From NCBI RefSeq assembly GCF_030717955.1, contig NZ_JAUZVY010000006.1, positions 239,140-303,139 of the forward strand: a stretch of DNA of 64,000 bases, in the 5' to 3' direction. Shown here in pieces: positions 27,001 to 36,138 of the stretch (positions are counted from its first letter, which is position 1; every line of letters begins with the position of its first letter). The stretch is from Alkalimonas delamerensis (GTDB taxonomy: Bacteria; Pseudomonadota; Gammaproteobacteria; Enterobacterales; Alteromonadaceae). The position numbers were made by a program, and so were the translations under genes. The notes under the pieces were generated by a model. It made no database searches. It was not told where the DNA came from and worked only from the letters and a program-made list of their open reading frames with translations.

Positions 27001-28662
27001 TTACGCCTTCCGGCTGTGCAGGCCTTTTTTCTCCATGCCCCGGTAAATATAGAGCATTTGGGCCAGCGAGATCAGGTTACTGACCAACCAGTACAGCACC
27101 AGGCCGCTTGGGAACCAGATAAAGAACACTGAGAAAGCAACCGGCATCCACATCATCAGCTTGCGCTGCATCGGGTCGGTGACGGTCATCGGCGTTAATT
27201 TCTGCATCATAAACATGCTGGCACCGAACAAGACCGGCAGAATAAACCACGGGTCTGGTGCCGATAAATCCTGGATCCACAGCATAAAGGGGGCGTGACG
27301 CAGCTCGACACTTTCGACGAATACCCAGTACAAGGCCAGGAAGATGGGCATTTGCAGCAGCAATGGCAAGCAACCACCCATCGGATTGACTTTCTCTTTG
27401 CGGTACAGCTCCATCATGGCCGGGCCAAGCTTCTGCCGATCGTCTTTGTAACGGGCTTGCAGATCCTCAATTTTAGGTTTGAGGTTGCGCATTTTGGCCA
27501 TTGACTCGTACTGGATCTTGGTCAATGGGTACATCACACCTTTCACTACGATGGTGATCAGGATAATGGCCACACCCCAGTTCACCACAAAGCCTTGGAT
27601 TAAGGTGAGTAACCAGAACAGGGGTTGCGAGATAAACCAGAGGAAGCCATAGTCGACCGTTAAATCCAGACCATTGGCCAGCTCAGCCAGGTTGTCCTGA
27701 ATTTTCGGACCGGCATAGAAGGTTGTGCTAATGAGCGCATCCTGGCCTGGTTGCAGCTGCACCACTGGGCCTAAAGCGCCAATAACGCCACGACCACGGT
27801 TAACCCGGCTGTACAGCTGGTTATCCGCTTCCTGATCCGGTACCCAGGCAGCCACAAAGTAATGCTCCAGCATCGCTGCCCAGCCGCCAAGGGTTGGGAT
27901 GGACAGATTGCTTTTCTGCATGTCTTTGAAGCTGTATTTTTTGTAACGATCACTTTGGGTACCGTAGGCGGCACCGCGGTAAATCGGCATAAAGAAGCTG
28001 CTGTCTCGGCCACCTTCAATGGTTTGCAGCAGGTGCTGGTAATTTTGCACCACCCGAACTTCATCGCTGGTATTGCGCAGTAGGTACTCAACCCGAACAT
28101 CGTACTGACCCGGACGGAAGATAAAGCGCTTTTCAATCTCCAGACCCTGGTGCTGGTAATGCAGCGGCACAATCAGCTCTTGCTGGCCATCACCTAGTTG
28201 AAAGCTCAGTTCACTGGCGTGGTAAAGCGGACGACCATCAGCATTGCGGCTGTCGTCTGGACCGTGTTGGCCGATCAGGCCTGACTCGGCAATAAAGTCA
28301 AAACCAGGCTGACGACGCATCATAACATAAGGCGTTTGGCTGTCTTTGGTCAGTTCGTACTGTGGCAGTTTCAGGCTGACAATATCGCCGCCCCGGGTGC
28401 TGATTTTTACTTGAAGCACATCGGTCTCGACCGTCACCAGTTGTTCATGGCGACTGATTCCAGCATCTGGGCCGGGGGTGGTGGCTACCGGCTGGGTACC
28501 AAACTCATCGGCTGAGAGTTGCAATTCACCATTGCTGTCCAATTGCTCGGTTTGAGTCTGGCTGACGACAGGCTCTGGTCCATAGTCTTTGTGCCATTGT
28601 TGCCACAGCAAAAAACTGACGAAAGCGAGCGCGATGATTAAAATACTACGTTGCGAGTCCAT
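27001..28662 (-). CDS. yidC: membrane protein insertase YidC
   Basis: YidC inserts and folds inner-membrane proteins, alone or with Sec; the F0 subunits a and c encoded at 9264-10390 are classic clients. The 553-residue protein has the uncleaved N-terminal membrane helix (RSILIIALAFVSFLLWQQW), a large periplasmic beta-domain (about 60-340), and the five-helix insertase core containing LTKIQYESMAKMRNLKPKIEDLQ. It follows yidD after 3 bases. Confidence 0.97.
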   Translation of the reverse strand: MDSQRSILIIALAFVSFLLWQQWHKDYGPEPVVSQTQTEQLDSNGELQLSADEFGTQPVATTPGPDAGISRHEQLVTVETDVLQVKISTRGGDIVSLKLPQYELTKDSQTPYVMMRRQPGFDFIAESGLIGQHGPDDSRNADGRPLYHASELSFQLGDGQQELIVPLHYQHQGLEIEKRFIFRPGQYDVRVEYLLRNTSDEVRVVQNYQHLLQTIEGGRDSSFFMPIYRGAAYGTQSDRYKKYSFKDMQKSNLSIPTLGGWAAMLEHYFVAAWVPDQEADNQLYSRVNRGRGVIGALGPVVQLQPGQDALISTTFYAGPKIQDNLAELANGLDLTVDYGFLWFISQPLFWLLTLIQGFVVNWGVAIILITIVVKGVMYPLTKIQYESMAKMRNLKPKIEDLQARYKDDRQKLGPAMMELYRKEKVNPMGGCLPLLLQMPIFLALYWVFVESVELRHAPFMLWIQDLSAPDPWFILPVLFGASMFMMQKLTPMTVTDPMQRKLMMWMPVAFSVFFIWFPSGLVLYWLVSNLISLAQMLYIYRGMEKKGLHSRKA

Positions 28663-28665
28663 AGG

Positions 28666-28917
28666 TTAGCTTTTCTCATTGTGCTTTTCGGGAACGGGAT
28701 CGTGACCCCCAGGGTGTAAGGGGTGACATTTTAATAGACGTTTGGCTGCTAACCAAGTCCCTTTGAGCACCCCAAAGCGGGTGATGGCCTCAATGGCGTA
28801 GTGGGAGCAGCTGGGGTGAAAACGGCAACTGGGACCAAACAGCGGGCTGATCAGCTTCTGGTAGCCCTGAAGCAATGCCAGAGCTAAGCGTTGTAATGGC
28901 GACAAATTTTGTTCCAT
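28666..28917 (-). CDS. yidD: membrane protein insertion efficiency factor YidD
   Basis: YidD is a small membrane-associated protein thought to help YidC-dependent insertion. The 83-residue protein has the family core LFGPSCRFHPSCSHYAIEAI with conserved cysteines, and HPGGHDPVP near the end. It overlaps the rnpA 3' end by 34 bases, the common arrangement in this operon. Confidence 0.93.
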   Translation of the reverse strand: MEQNLSPLQRLALALLQGYQKLISPLFGPSCRFHPSCSHYAIEAITRFGVLKGTWLAAKRLLKCHPLHPGGHDPVPEKHNEKS

Positions 28918-29240
28918 AACCGCTCCAGTTGCTTGCTGAGTTCCTGGTTCTCTGTCTCTGTGATTGGGCCTTTGACCATCACCACCAAATCGACCGCTGG
29001 TAACCGATGTTGTTGCAGCCGGAAATTTTCCCGGATGCAGCGCTTAATGCGATTGCGATCCACGGCCAATTTAACACGTTTCTTGGCAATAATCAGACCG
29101 AGTCGAGGATGTTGATGCTGGTTTGGCTGACAAAGGATGGTAAAGAGAGGAGAGCCAGCCCGAAAAGGCTGTTGGAATACAGCATTAAATTCGCCAGGAG
29201 TTAGCAGACGTAACTCCCTGCCGAATTTAAAGGTTTGCAC
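28884..29240 (-). CDS. rnpA: ribonuclease P protein component
   Basis: This basic 118-residue protein is the cofactor of the RNase P ribozyme in tRNA 5' maturation. The RNR motif region is VDRNRIKRCIRENFR. The start is GTG at 29240 without a clear ribosome site, so translation may be coupled to rpmH, whose stop is 18 bases upstream. The RNase P RNA gene is not in the window. Confidence 0.94.
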   Translation of the reverse strand: MQTFKFGRELRLLTPGEFNAVFQQPFRAGSPLFTILCQPNQHQHPRLGLIIAKKRVKLAVDRNRIKRCIRENFRLQQHRLPAVDLVVMVKGPITETENQELSKQLERLWNKICRHYNA

Positions 29241-29258
29241 GAAGCACTAGCTGTCGGG

Positions 29259-29396
29259 TTAGACAGCTAAACGCTTACGGCCTTTGGCACGACGACGCGC
29301 CAGGACCTGACGGCCGTTTTTCGTGGCCATACGAGCACGGAAACCGTGCACACGCTTACGCTTTAATACGCTAGGTTGAAAAGTTCTTTTGCTCAT
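29259..29396 (-). CDS. rpmH: 50S ribosomal protein L34
   Basis: This short 45-residue gene encodes L34: the peptide begins MSKRTFQPSVLKRKRVHGFR and continues with the invariant ARMATKNGRQVLARRRAKGR. It is highly basic, as expected for an rRNA-binding protein. It is the first gene of rpmH-rnpA-yidD-yidC and has a near-consensus promoter 100 bases upstream. Confidence 0.97.
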   Translation of the reverse strand: MSKRTFQPSVLKRKRVHGFRARMATKNGRQVLARRRAKGRKRLAV

Positions 29397-29495
29397 ATTC
29401 TTGTCCGTCCGCTTTAGATAACACTAAAAAAAGTGCTCTGTTTTAGTATTACCTTCAGTGAAACACCAAAACACAGTTGATAAAAATGAGCGCGA

Positions 29496-29524
29496 ATTTT
29501 ACGTACTCCGGATGCGAAAGTCAA
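29496..29524 (-). promoter_or_regulatory. sigma-70 promoter of rpmH
   Basis: On the minus strand TTGACT (29519-29524) and TAAAAT (29496-29501) are 17 bases apart, about 100 bases before the rpmH start, with a GC-rich discriminator. Confidence 0.7.
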
Positions 29525-29539
29525 TGCGATCCTAGTGAT

Positions 29540-29763
29540 TATACCCAAGTGACCTCAAGATGCGGATTCAGCGGGAGATAAAAGCGCTTTAGGCAAGGCA
29601 GTTGTTGGAAGCTTTGGTGGTTCCAAATCGACAACAGCTAACGCCGCATAAAGCGCTTTTAGCCCCGCCCTACGGGAGTCGCTGGGCGTTTCCACGCCAG
29701 TGTGCCTTGCATTGAAAACGCCCAGCTACTCTGAAACTCGTATCTTGAGGTCACTTGGGTATA
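29540..29763. mobile_element. MITE-like palindromic element, 224 bp
   Basis: A perfect 20-base terminal inverted repeat (TATACCCAAGTGACCTCAAG at 29540-29559, its complement at 29744-29763) extends further with mismatches. The interior has smaller palindromes such as AAAGCGCTTT and no protein coding. I see no target-site duplication. From memory, similar elements are frequent in Alteromonadales; mobilisation by a transposase in trans is inferred. It sits between the rpmH promoter and dnaA. Confidence 0.75.
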
Positions 29764-29978
29764 TCTACTGAGATCCTGTGCGATCTCAGGTTTTCCACAG
29801 CCTGAACGCCATTGTTGAATAAAGTGTGTGCAAGTTTTGACGAAAGCGCTGTTTTACTGCCGGCTTGACCGAGGTCATACCAAGTCAGTTTTTGGGCATG
29901 CTTTGAAATAAAAAGCTATCTATTTCATGGTGTTGTGCTCAATGGTCTAACGAGGGAGCTTTTTATAAAAAGTCAATA

Positions 29979-30007
29979 TTGAAGTTGTGGATAACTAAGC
30001 CCATAAT
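29979..30007 (+). promoter_or_regulatory. dnaA promoter with embedded DnaA box
   Basis: TTGAAG (29979-29984) and CATAAT (30002-30007) are 17 bases apart. The spacer contains a perfect DnaA box, TTATCCACA on the minus strand (29986-29994), which would let DnaA repress its own gene. A one-mismatch box, TTTTCCACA, lies at 29791-29799. Confidence 0.6.
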
Positions 30008-30064
30008 GCTTCCCTAGTTTTAAAATAATGCGCTACCGCCAAAACAAGAACTCAGGGAGCCAGG

Positions 30065-31432
30065 GTGTACCAGTCTGTATGGAAGAATTGCCTGCAAACT
30101 TTGCAGCAGGAATTACCAGCGCAACATTTCAGCATGTGGATCCGGCCGCTGCAAGCAGCCAGCTCCGATGATGCCTTAACGCTGTATGCGCCAAACCGTT
30201 TTGTCTTGGACTGGGTTCGGGAGAAGTATCTCAATAGAATCAATGAGTTAATCCATGATTATTGCGGCGATAATGCACCCAGGCTTCGGTTTGATGTTGG
30301 CAGCCGGCCACAAGCTGCTGCGGAAAACAGCCAAAGTTCAGCTGCGCCCAGTCAACAGGGGGCAGGTCTAAGCCGAGCCAGCATGCCGGAGCCGGCTCCG
30401 AAGACCATCGTCAAATCCAATGTGAAAGCCAGTTACACCTTTGAGAACTTTGTCGAAGGTAAATCCAACCAACTGGCCCGTGCTGCGGCCAGTCAGGTTG
30501 CCGATAATCCCGGGACGGCATACAACCCTTTGTTTATCTATGGCGGTACTGGTCTGGGTAAAACCCACTTGCTGCATGCGGTAGGCAACGGCATTTTGGC
30601 GAAAAAAGAAAATGCCAAAATCATTTACATGCACTCGGAGCGTTTTGTGCAGGACATGGTCAAAGCGCTGCAGAACAATGCCATTGAAGAATTTAAGCGC
30701 TATTACCGCTCCGTCGATGCGTTATTGATCGATGATATCCAGTTTTTTGCCAACAAAGAGCGCTCGCAAGAAGAGTTCTTTCACACCTTCAATGCGCTAC
30801 TGGAAGGCAATCAGCAGATTATTTTGACCAGCGATCGTTATCCGAAAGAAATTGATGGGGTGGAAGACCGGCTGAAAAGCCGCTTTGGCTGGGGCCTGAC
30901 CATTGCCATTGAGCCGCCTGAACTCGAAACCCGTGTTGCGATCCTGATGCGCAAAGCGCAGGAAAACCAGATCCGTTTGCCGGAAGAGGTGGCTTTCTTT
31001 ATCGCCAAGCGGCTGCGCTCCAATGTGCGCGAACTGGAAGGGGCCCTGAACCGGGTGATTGCCAATGCCAACTTTACCGGCCGCCCCATTACCATCGACT
31101 TTGTGCGCGAAGCACTGCGTGACTTGCTGGCTTTGCAGGACAAGTTGGTTACCATCGAGAATATCCAAAAAACCGTGGCCGAGTACTACAAAATCCGGGT
31201 GGCGGACTTGCTGTCGAAACGGCGCAGCCGTTCGGTAGCCCGGCCCCGTCAAATGGCCATGGCTTTGGCCAAAGAGTTGACCAATCACAGCTTGCCTGAA
31301 ATTGGCGATGCCTTTGGTGGTCGGGATCACACCACGGTGCTGCATGCCTGCCGCAAAATAGAATCGCTGAAAGAAGAAACGCACGAAATCAAAGAAGATT
31401 TCCAGAATTTATTGCGTACCTTATCGTCATAA
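30065..31432 (+). CDS. dnaA: chromosomal replication initiator DnaA
   Basis: DnaA binds oriC (15240-15588) and opens the unwinding element. The 455-residue protein has domain I (to about 80), a short variable linker (80-118), the AAA+ domain III with Walker A GGTGLGKT (160-167) and Walker B LLIDDIQF, and domain IV ending in the DnaA signature GGRDHTTVLHACRKI. The start is GTG with AGGGAG upstream. It heads dnaA-dnaN-recF-gyrB. Confidence 0.98.
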   Translation: MYQSVWKNCLQTLQQELPAQHFSMWIRPLQAASSDDALTLYAPNRFVLDWVREKYLNRINELIHDYCGDNAPRLRFDVGSRPQAAAENSQSSAAPSQQGAGLSRASMPEPAPKTIVKSNVKASYTFENFVEGKSNQLARAAASQVADNPGTAYNPLFIYGGTGLGKTHLLHAVGNGILAKKENAKIIYMHSERFVQDMVKALQNNAIEEFKRYYRSVDALLIDDIQFFANKERSQEEFFHTFNALLEGNQQIILTSDRYPKEIDGVEDRLKSRFGWGLTIAIEPPELETRVAILMRKAQENQIRLPEEVAFFIAKRLRSNVRELEGALNRVIANANFTGRPITIDFVREALRDLLALQDKLVTIENIQKTVAEYYKIRVADLLSKRRSRSVARPRQMAMALAKELTNHSLPEIGDAFGGRDHTTVLHACRKIESLKEETHEIKEDFQNLLRTLSS

Positions 31433-31444
31433 CAGGGATACGAT

Positions 31445-32548
31445 ATGCACCTTAGCATCGACAAAGAAACACTGTTAAAACCGCTGCAAATGGTCTCCGG
31501 CGCCATCGAGCGACGTCATACCTTGCCGATCCTTTCCAATGTGCTGTTGGATGTGCAGCAACAACAGTTGTCGCTGACCGGTACCGATCTTGAAATTGAA
31601 ATGGTAGCCAGTGTTGCGGTAAGTCAGGTGCACCAGCCTGGACGCATTACGGTACCAGCGAAAAAGCTGCTGGATATTTGTCGAAGCTTGCCCGATGGCT
31701 GTCAGATTGAGCTGACCCTGGTGGGTGAGCATTTTGTCATTAGCTCCGGCAAGGCCAAGTTCACTCTGACAACTCTGCCTGCGACCGAGTACCCCAACCT
31801 TGAAAGCTGGCAAGGTGAGGTCAACCTGCAACTGTCGCGTGCTGAACTGCGGCGTCTGCTGGAAGAAACCGCTTTTTCGATGGCCAACCAGGACGTGCGT
31901 TATTACCTCAATGGTTTGTTGTTTGAAGTGGATCAGCAACTGGTGCGGACTGTCGCCACCGATGGCCACCGTCTTGCCATGAGCCAATTGCAATTGAACG
32001 AAGCTACTCAGGCTCAGCAACAGCTGATCATTCCTCGCAAAGGGGTGCTTGAGATGCTGCGGTTATTGCCAGACGATGATGGCAGCCTGACCCTGAGTCT
32101 GGGTGCCAACCACATTCGCTTGGTCGATGCTGCTTTTAGTTTTAGCAGCAAGTTGATTGATGGCCGCTTTCCTGACTATCGTCGGGTGATCCCGCGCAAT
32201 AGCACCAAGCAGGTCACGGCGCATCGGCCGGTCCTGAAAGATGCCTGCACCCGGGCTTCCATTTTGTCGAACGAAAAATACCGTGGTGTCCGCTTTAATT
32301 TGGCGGCCAATGAACTGCAAATCACCGCCAACAATCCTGAGCATGAACAGGCCGAAGAAGTGATTGAAGTCGAGTACCAGGGGGATACGCTGGAAATAGG
32401 CTTCAATGTTGGCTACGTGCTGGATGTCTTGAACAGCTTGAACACCGACTTGGTGCTTTTGCACCTGAGTGACAGCAACTCCAGTGTGCTGATTGAAGGG
32501 GTTGGCAATGCGCAGGCATCCTATGTCGTGATGCCGATGCGTCTCTAG
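31445..32548 (+). CDS. dnaN: DNA polymerase III beta sliding clamp
   Basis: This is the ring-shaped processivity clamp, 367 residues with three clamp domains. It begins MHLSIDKETLLKPLQMVSGAIERRHTLPILSN and ends with the family's typical YVVMPMRL. It is 12 bases downstream of dnaA and 6 before recF, so probably co-transcribed. Confidence 0.98.
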   Translation: MHLSIDKETLLKPLQMVSGAIERRHTLPILSNVLLDVQQQQLSLTGTDLEIEMVASVAVSQVHQPGRITVPAKKLLDICRSLPDGCQIELTLVGEHFVISSGKAKFTLTTLPATEYPNLESWQGEVNLQLSRAELRRLLEETAFSMANQDVRYYLNGLLFEVDQQLVRTVATDGHRLAMSQLQLNEATQAQQQLIIPRKGVLEMLRLLPDDDGSLTLSLGANHIRLVDAAFSFSSKLIDGRFPDYRRVIPRNSTKQVTAHRPVLKDACTRASILSNEKYRGVRFNLAANELQITANNPEHEQAEEVIEVEYQGDTLEIGFNVGYVLDVLNSLNTDLVLLHLSDSNSSVLIEGVGNAQASYVVMPMRL

Positions 32549-32554
32549 GCCTGC

Positions 32555-33649
32555 ATGTCGATACAGTTGTTGTCGGTCACTGACTTTCGGAATTTTCAAA
32601 GTCAGCAATTTCAGCCTGGCACTGGCTTTAACTTGATTTGCGGTGCCAATGGCAGTGGCAAGACCAGTTTGCTCGAGGCCATTTATTTGCTGGCGCATGG
32701 GCGTTCTTTTCGCACCAGCAAATTGCCCCGACTGATTCGCTTTAACACGGATGCGTGCATCCTGCATGCGCGGATAGCCAGTCAGCAGCAAGACCACTCG
32801 GTTGGCATGCAACGCAACCGGCAAGGGGACTTAACCTTACGGTTAAATGGCGACAGTGCCAAACGACTGGCCGATATTGCGCATTTGTTGCCAGTGCAAC
32901 TGATCACACCGGATAGCTTCCGAATTTTTTTTGGTGGGCCAAAAGAGCGACGCCACTTCTTTGATATGGGATTGTTCCACGTGGAACCATCCTTTTATCA
33001 GCATTGGCAATTGCTCAGTAAAGCGCTCAAGCAGCGTAATGCATTGTTAAAGCAGGGTGGGACTCTGAGCCAATTTGGCTATTGGGATCAGATCTTCTGC
33101 CAACATGCAGAAGCCCTGAACCAACTCCGCCAACACTATGTCCAGCGGCTCAGTAGCGAGTTTGAGCAACTGGTAGCCGAGCATCCGGTGCTCTCGACCG
33201 TGCGACTGCAGTTTTATCCAGGCTGGAATCAACAACTGCCTCTGTTGCAGCTGCTGGAGCAAAACCGGGCGACCGATGCCAAAATGGGATTTACCCAGGC
33301 AGGACCACAAAAAGCCGATTTACGAATCAAAGTAGAGCAACAGCCCGCGGAAGAAGTGTTATCACGTGGGCAGCTAAAGATGTTATTATTTGCACTTAAA
33401 ATTGCTCAGAGCAATGTGATTGGTGCGGTTGCTGCAAAGCAGCCCATCCTGTTGATTGATGACCTGGCATCCGAGTTGGATGCCGATTCTATGCGGCAGG
33501 TTTTCCAGTTACTGAAAACAATTAACTCACAGGTCTTTGTAACCGCAATTGAACCTGATCCTGTTCTGCAGTGGATGCCGCCCGAAACAACCAGGGTGTT
33601 TCACGTGGAACATGGAACCTTGACAGCACGGACTGACAATTATGGCTGA
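32555..33649 (+). CDS. recF: DNA replication and repair protein RecF
   Basis: RecF is an SMC-like ATPase that helps load RecA on gapped DNA. The 364-residue protein has Walker A GANGSGKT (30-37), an ABC-type signature LSRGQLK, and Walker B PILLIDDLASELD. Its 3' end overlaps gyrB by 8 bases. Two parS sites lie within its codons, so this gene also carries centromere sequence. Confidence 0.97.
   Translation: MSIQLLSVTDFRNFQSQQFQPGTGFNLICGANGSGKTSLLEAIYLLAHGRSFRTSKLPRLIRFNTDACILHARIASQQQDHSVGMQRNRQGDLTLRLNGDSAKRLADIAHLLPVQLITPDSFRIFFGGPKERRHFFDMGLFHVEPSFYQHWQLLSKALKQRNALLKQGGTLSQFGYWDQIFCQHAEALNQLRQHYVQRLSSEFEQLVAEHPVLSTVRLQFYPGWNQQLPLLQLLEQNRATDAKMGFTQAGPQKADLRIKVEQQPAEEVLSRGQLKMLLFALKIAQSNVIGAVAAKQPILLIDDLASELDADSMRQVFQLLKTINSQVFVTAIEPDPVLQWMPPETTRVFHVEHGTLTARTDNYG
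32973..32988. promoter_or_regulatory. parS: parS site 1 (inside recF)
   Basis: TGTTCCACGTGGAACC is a 16-base palindrome with one end mismatch, matching the conserved bacterial parS core TTYCACGTGRAA. ParB (10909-11784) should bind here. Confidence 0.85.
33597..33612. promoter_or_regulatory. parS: parS site 2 (3' end of recF)
   Basis: TGTTTCACGTGGAACA matches the parS consensus, with one internal asymmetry. It is 624 bases from site 1 and about 45 bases before the gyrB start. Confidence 0.9.
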
Positions 33650-36056
33650 ACATGATTACGATTCATCGAGTATCAAAGTATTAAAAGGGCTGGATGCCGT
33701 TCGCAAACGTCCTGGCATGTACATCGGGGATACCGACGATGGCTCAGGTTTGCACCACATGGTGTTCGAAGTGGTGGACAACTCCATTGACGAAGCGTTG
33801 GCTGGGCACTGCAGCGATATCTGGGTGACGATTTACAGCGATAACTCGGTCTCAGTCCGTGATAATGGTCGTGGCATTCCGACCGATATGCACGAAGAAG
33901 GAGTCTCGGCTGCCGAAGTCATTATGACGGTATTGCACGCCGGTGGTAAGTTCGATGACAACTCCTACAAAGTATCCGGCGGCTTGCATGGTGTGGGTGT
34001 CTCTGTGGTGAATGCTTTATCCGACAAGTTGGCGCTGACCATTCGTCGTAAAGGCCAGGTGTTTGAACAAGAGTACTGCCTGGGGGTGCCGCAAGCGCCA
34101 TTAACCGTCATTGGCGAAACCGAAGACAGTGGCACTGAAATTCGCTTCTGGCCCAGCCCAACTGTATTTACCGACATCAATTACCATTACGATATTCTGG
34201 CAAAACGGCTGCGGGAGCTGTCCTTCCTGAACTCAGGCGTCAGCATTATTTTGACCGATGAACGCACCGATAAGCGCGATCACTTTAAATACGAAGGCGG
34301 TATCCAGGCCTTTGTCGCTTACCTGAACCAAAATAAGACTGCCATTCACCCGAAAGTCTTTACCTTTACCCAGGAACGGGAGGATGGTATTGCGGTTGAA
34401 GTCGCGATGCAGTGGAACGACAGCTATCAGGAAAACATTTTCTGCTTTACCAACAACATTCCTCAGCGTGATGGTGGCACCCACTTGGCTGGCTTCCGCT
34501 CAGCTTTAACCCGGGTGCTGAATACCTACATCGACCAGGAAGGCTACGCCAAGAAAATGAAGGTGGCAGCTTCAGGCGACGATGCCCGTGAAGGCTTAAC
34601 CGCGGTGATCAGTGTCAAGGTACCGGATCCGAAGTTCAGCTCCCAAACCAAAGACAAGCTGGTTTCCTCGGAAGTAAAATCGGCGGTTGAAAGTGCGATG
34701 CACGAGCGGTTGAACGAGTACCTGCTGGAAAGCCCGAACGATGCCAAAATCATCGTTACCAAAATTGTCGATGCAGCCCGGGCTCGTGAGGCAGCGCGTA
34801 AAGCGCGGGAAATGACCCGCCGTAAAGGCGCGCTGGATATCGCTGGTCTGCCAGGCAAGCTGGCGGATTGCCAGGAAAAAGATCCTGCTTTATCCGAACT
34901 CTACATCGTGGAGGGTGACTCGGCCGGTGGCTCTGCCAAACAAGGTCGTAACCGGAAAAATCAGGCCATTTTGCCGTTGAAAGGTAAAATCCTGAACGTG
35001 GAAAAAGCGCGTTTTGACAAAATGCTGTCGTCGCAGGAAGTGGGCACCTTGATCACTGCGCTGGGCTGCGGCATCGGTCGTGAAGAATACAACCCGGATA
35101 AAATCCGTTACCACAGCATCATTCTGATGACGGATGCGGACGTCGACGGCTCGCACATCCGCACCTTGCTGCTGACCTTCTTTTACCGCCAGATGCCAGA
35201 GCTGATTGAAAAAGGCTACGTCTACATTGCACAGCCACCGCTGTACAAGGTGAAAAAAGGCAAGCAAGAGCAGTATCTGAAAGATGAAGCGGCCCGCATC
35301 GAATACCTGACCACACTGGCGCTGAACGATGCCAGCCTGCATGTCAATGACAGCGCGCCTGGTATTGGTGGAGCCCAGCTGGAGACTTTGGTCCGTCAGT
35401 ACCACAAGGTGATGGATACCCTGGATCGACTGGCTCGTAAAATACCTTACCAATTACTGCACGAGCTGATTTATGTGCCTTCGCTTAGCGTTGAACAGTG
35501 CAAAAATCATGACTTTGTCAGTGGTTGGGTTAAAAACCTGGTCGAGCAACTGCAGGCACAAGAAGGCAACGGCACCAGCTATGTGCATCAGGTGGTTGAA
35601 GATCGTGAGCGGCACTTGTTCCTGCCCAAAATCACCGTGCGGCAACATGGCATTGATTACGACTATGTGCTGCACCACGACTTTATCAGCTCACGTGATT
35701 ACCAAAGCATTGCCGCCCTGGGCAATGAAATCCGCGACTTGCTGGAAGAAGGCAGCTATGTCCGCCGTGGTGAAAAGACCAAAGTGGTCAGCAGCTTTAA
35801 AGAAGGCCTGGAATGGTTGATGAGTGAGTCGAAGAAAGGACTCTACATTCAGCGCTACAAAGGCTTGGGTGAAATGAACCCCGATCAATTGTGGGAAACT
35901 ACCATGGACCCCAACACCCGTCGTATGCTGCAGGTTACCATTGAAGACGCCATTGGCGCTGACCAGCTGTTCTCGACGCTGATGGGCGATCATGTTGAGC
36001 CGCGCCGTGCCTTTATCGAAGAGAATGCATTGCGGGTCGCCAACCTCGACGTCTAG
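33642..36056 (+). CDS. gyrB: DNA gyrase subunit B
   Basis: This is the ATPase subunit of gyrase, which introduces negative supercoils. The 804-residue protein has the GHKL ATP-binding motif EVVDNSIDEALAG near residue 45, a TOPRIM domain with EGDSAGGSAKQGR near 425 and DADVDGSHIRTLLLT near 500, and the long C-terminal insert of gram-negative GyrB. A terminator follows. Confidence 0.98.
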   Translation: MAEHDYDSSSIKVLKGLDAVRKRPGMYIGDTDDGSGLHHMVFEVVDNSIDEALAGHCSDIWVTIYSDNSVSVRDNGRGIPTDMHEEGVSAAEVIMTVLHAGGKFDDNSYKVSGGLHGVGVSVVNALSDKLALTIRRKGQVFEQEYCLGVPQAPLTVIGETEDSGTEIRFWPSPTVFTDINYHYDILAKRLRELSFLNSGVSIILTDERTDKRDHFKYEGGIQAFVAYLNQNKTAIHPKVFTFTQEREDGIAVEVAMQWNDSYQENIFCFTNNIPQRDGGTHLAGFRSALTRVLNTYIDQEGYAKKMKVAASGDDAREGLTAVISVKVPDPKFSSQTKDKLVSSEVKSAVESAMHERLNEYLLESPNDAKIIVTKIVDAARAREAARKAREMTRRKGALDIAGLPGKLADCQEKDPALSELYIVEGDSAGGSAKQGRNRKNQAILPLKGKILNVEKARFDKMLSSQEVGTLITALGCGIGREEYNPDKIRYHSIILMTDADVDGSHIRTLLLTFFYRQMPELIEKGYVYIAQPPLYKVKKGKQEQYLKDEAARIEYLTTLALNDASLHVNDSAPGIGGAQLETLVRQYHKVMDTLDRLARKIPYQLLHELIYVPSLSVEQCKNHDFVSGWVKNLVEQLQAQEGNGTSYVHQVVEDRERHLFLPKITVRQHGIDYDYVLHHDFISSRDYQSIAALGNEIRDLLEEGSYVRRGEKTKVVSSFKEGLEWLMSESKKGLYIQRYKGLGEMNPDQLWETTMDPNTRRMLQVTIEDAIGADQLFSTLMGDHVEPRRAFIEENALRVANLDV

Positions 36057-36085
36057 GTCTGGTAAGCGATTGACGAAACGAACCC

Positions 36086-36116
36086 AAAAGGGGCCAGCAT
36101 CTGCCTGCCCCTTTTT
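36086..36116 (+). terminator. rho-independent terminator after gyrB
   Basis: AAAAGGGGC (36086-36094) pairs with GCCCCTTTT (36107-36115) around a 12-base loop and is followed by a T. Confidence 0.85.
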
Positions 36117-36138
36117 ACATAGATGGAATACAACACCC

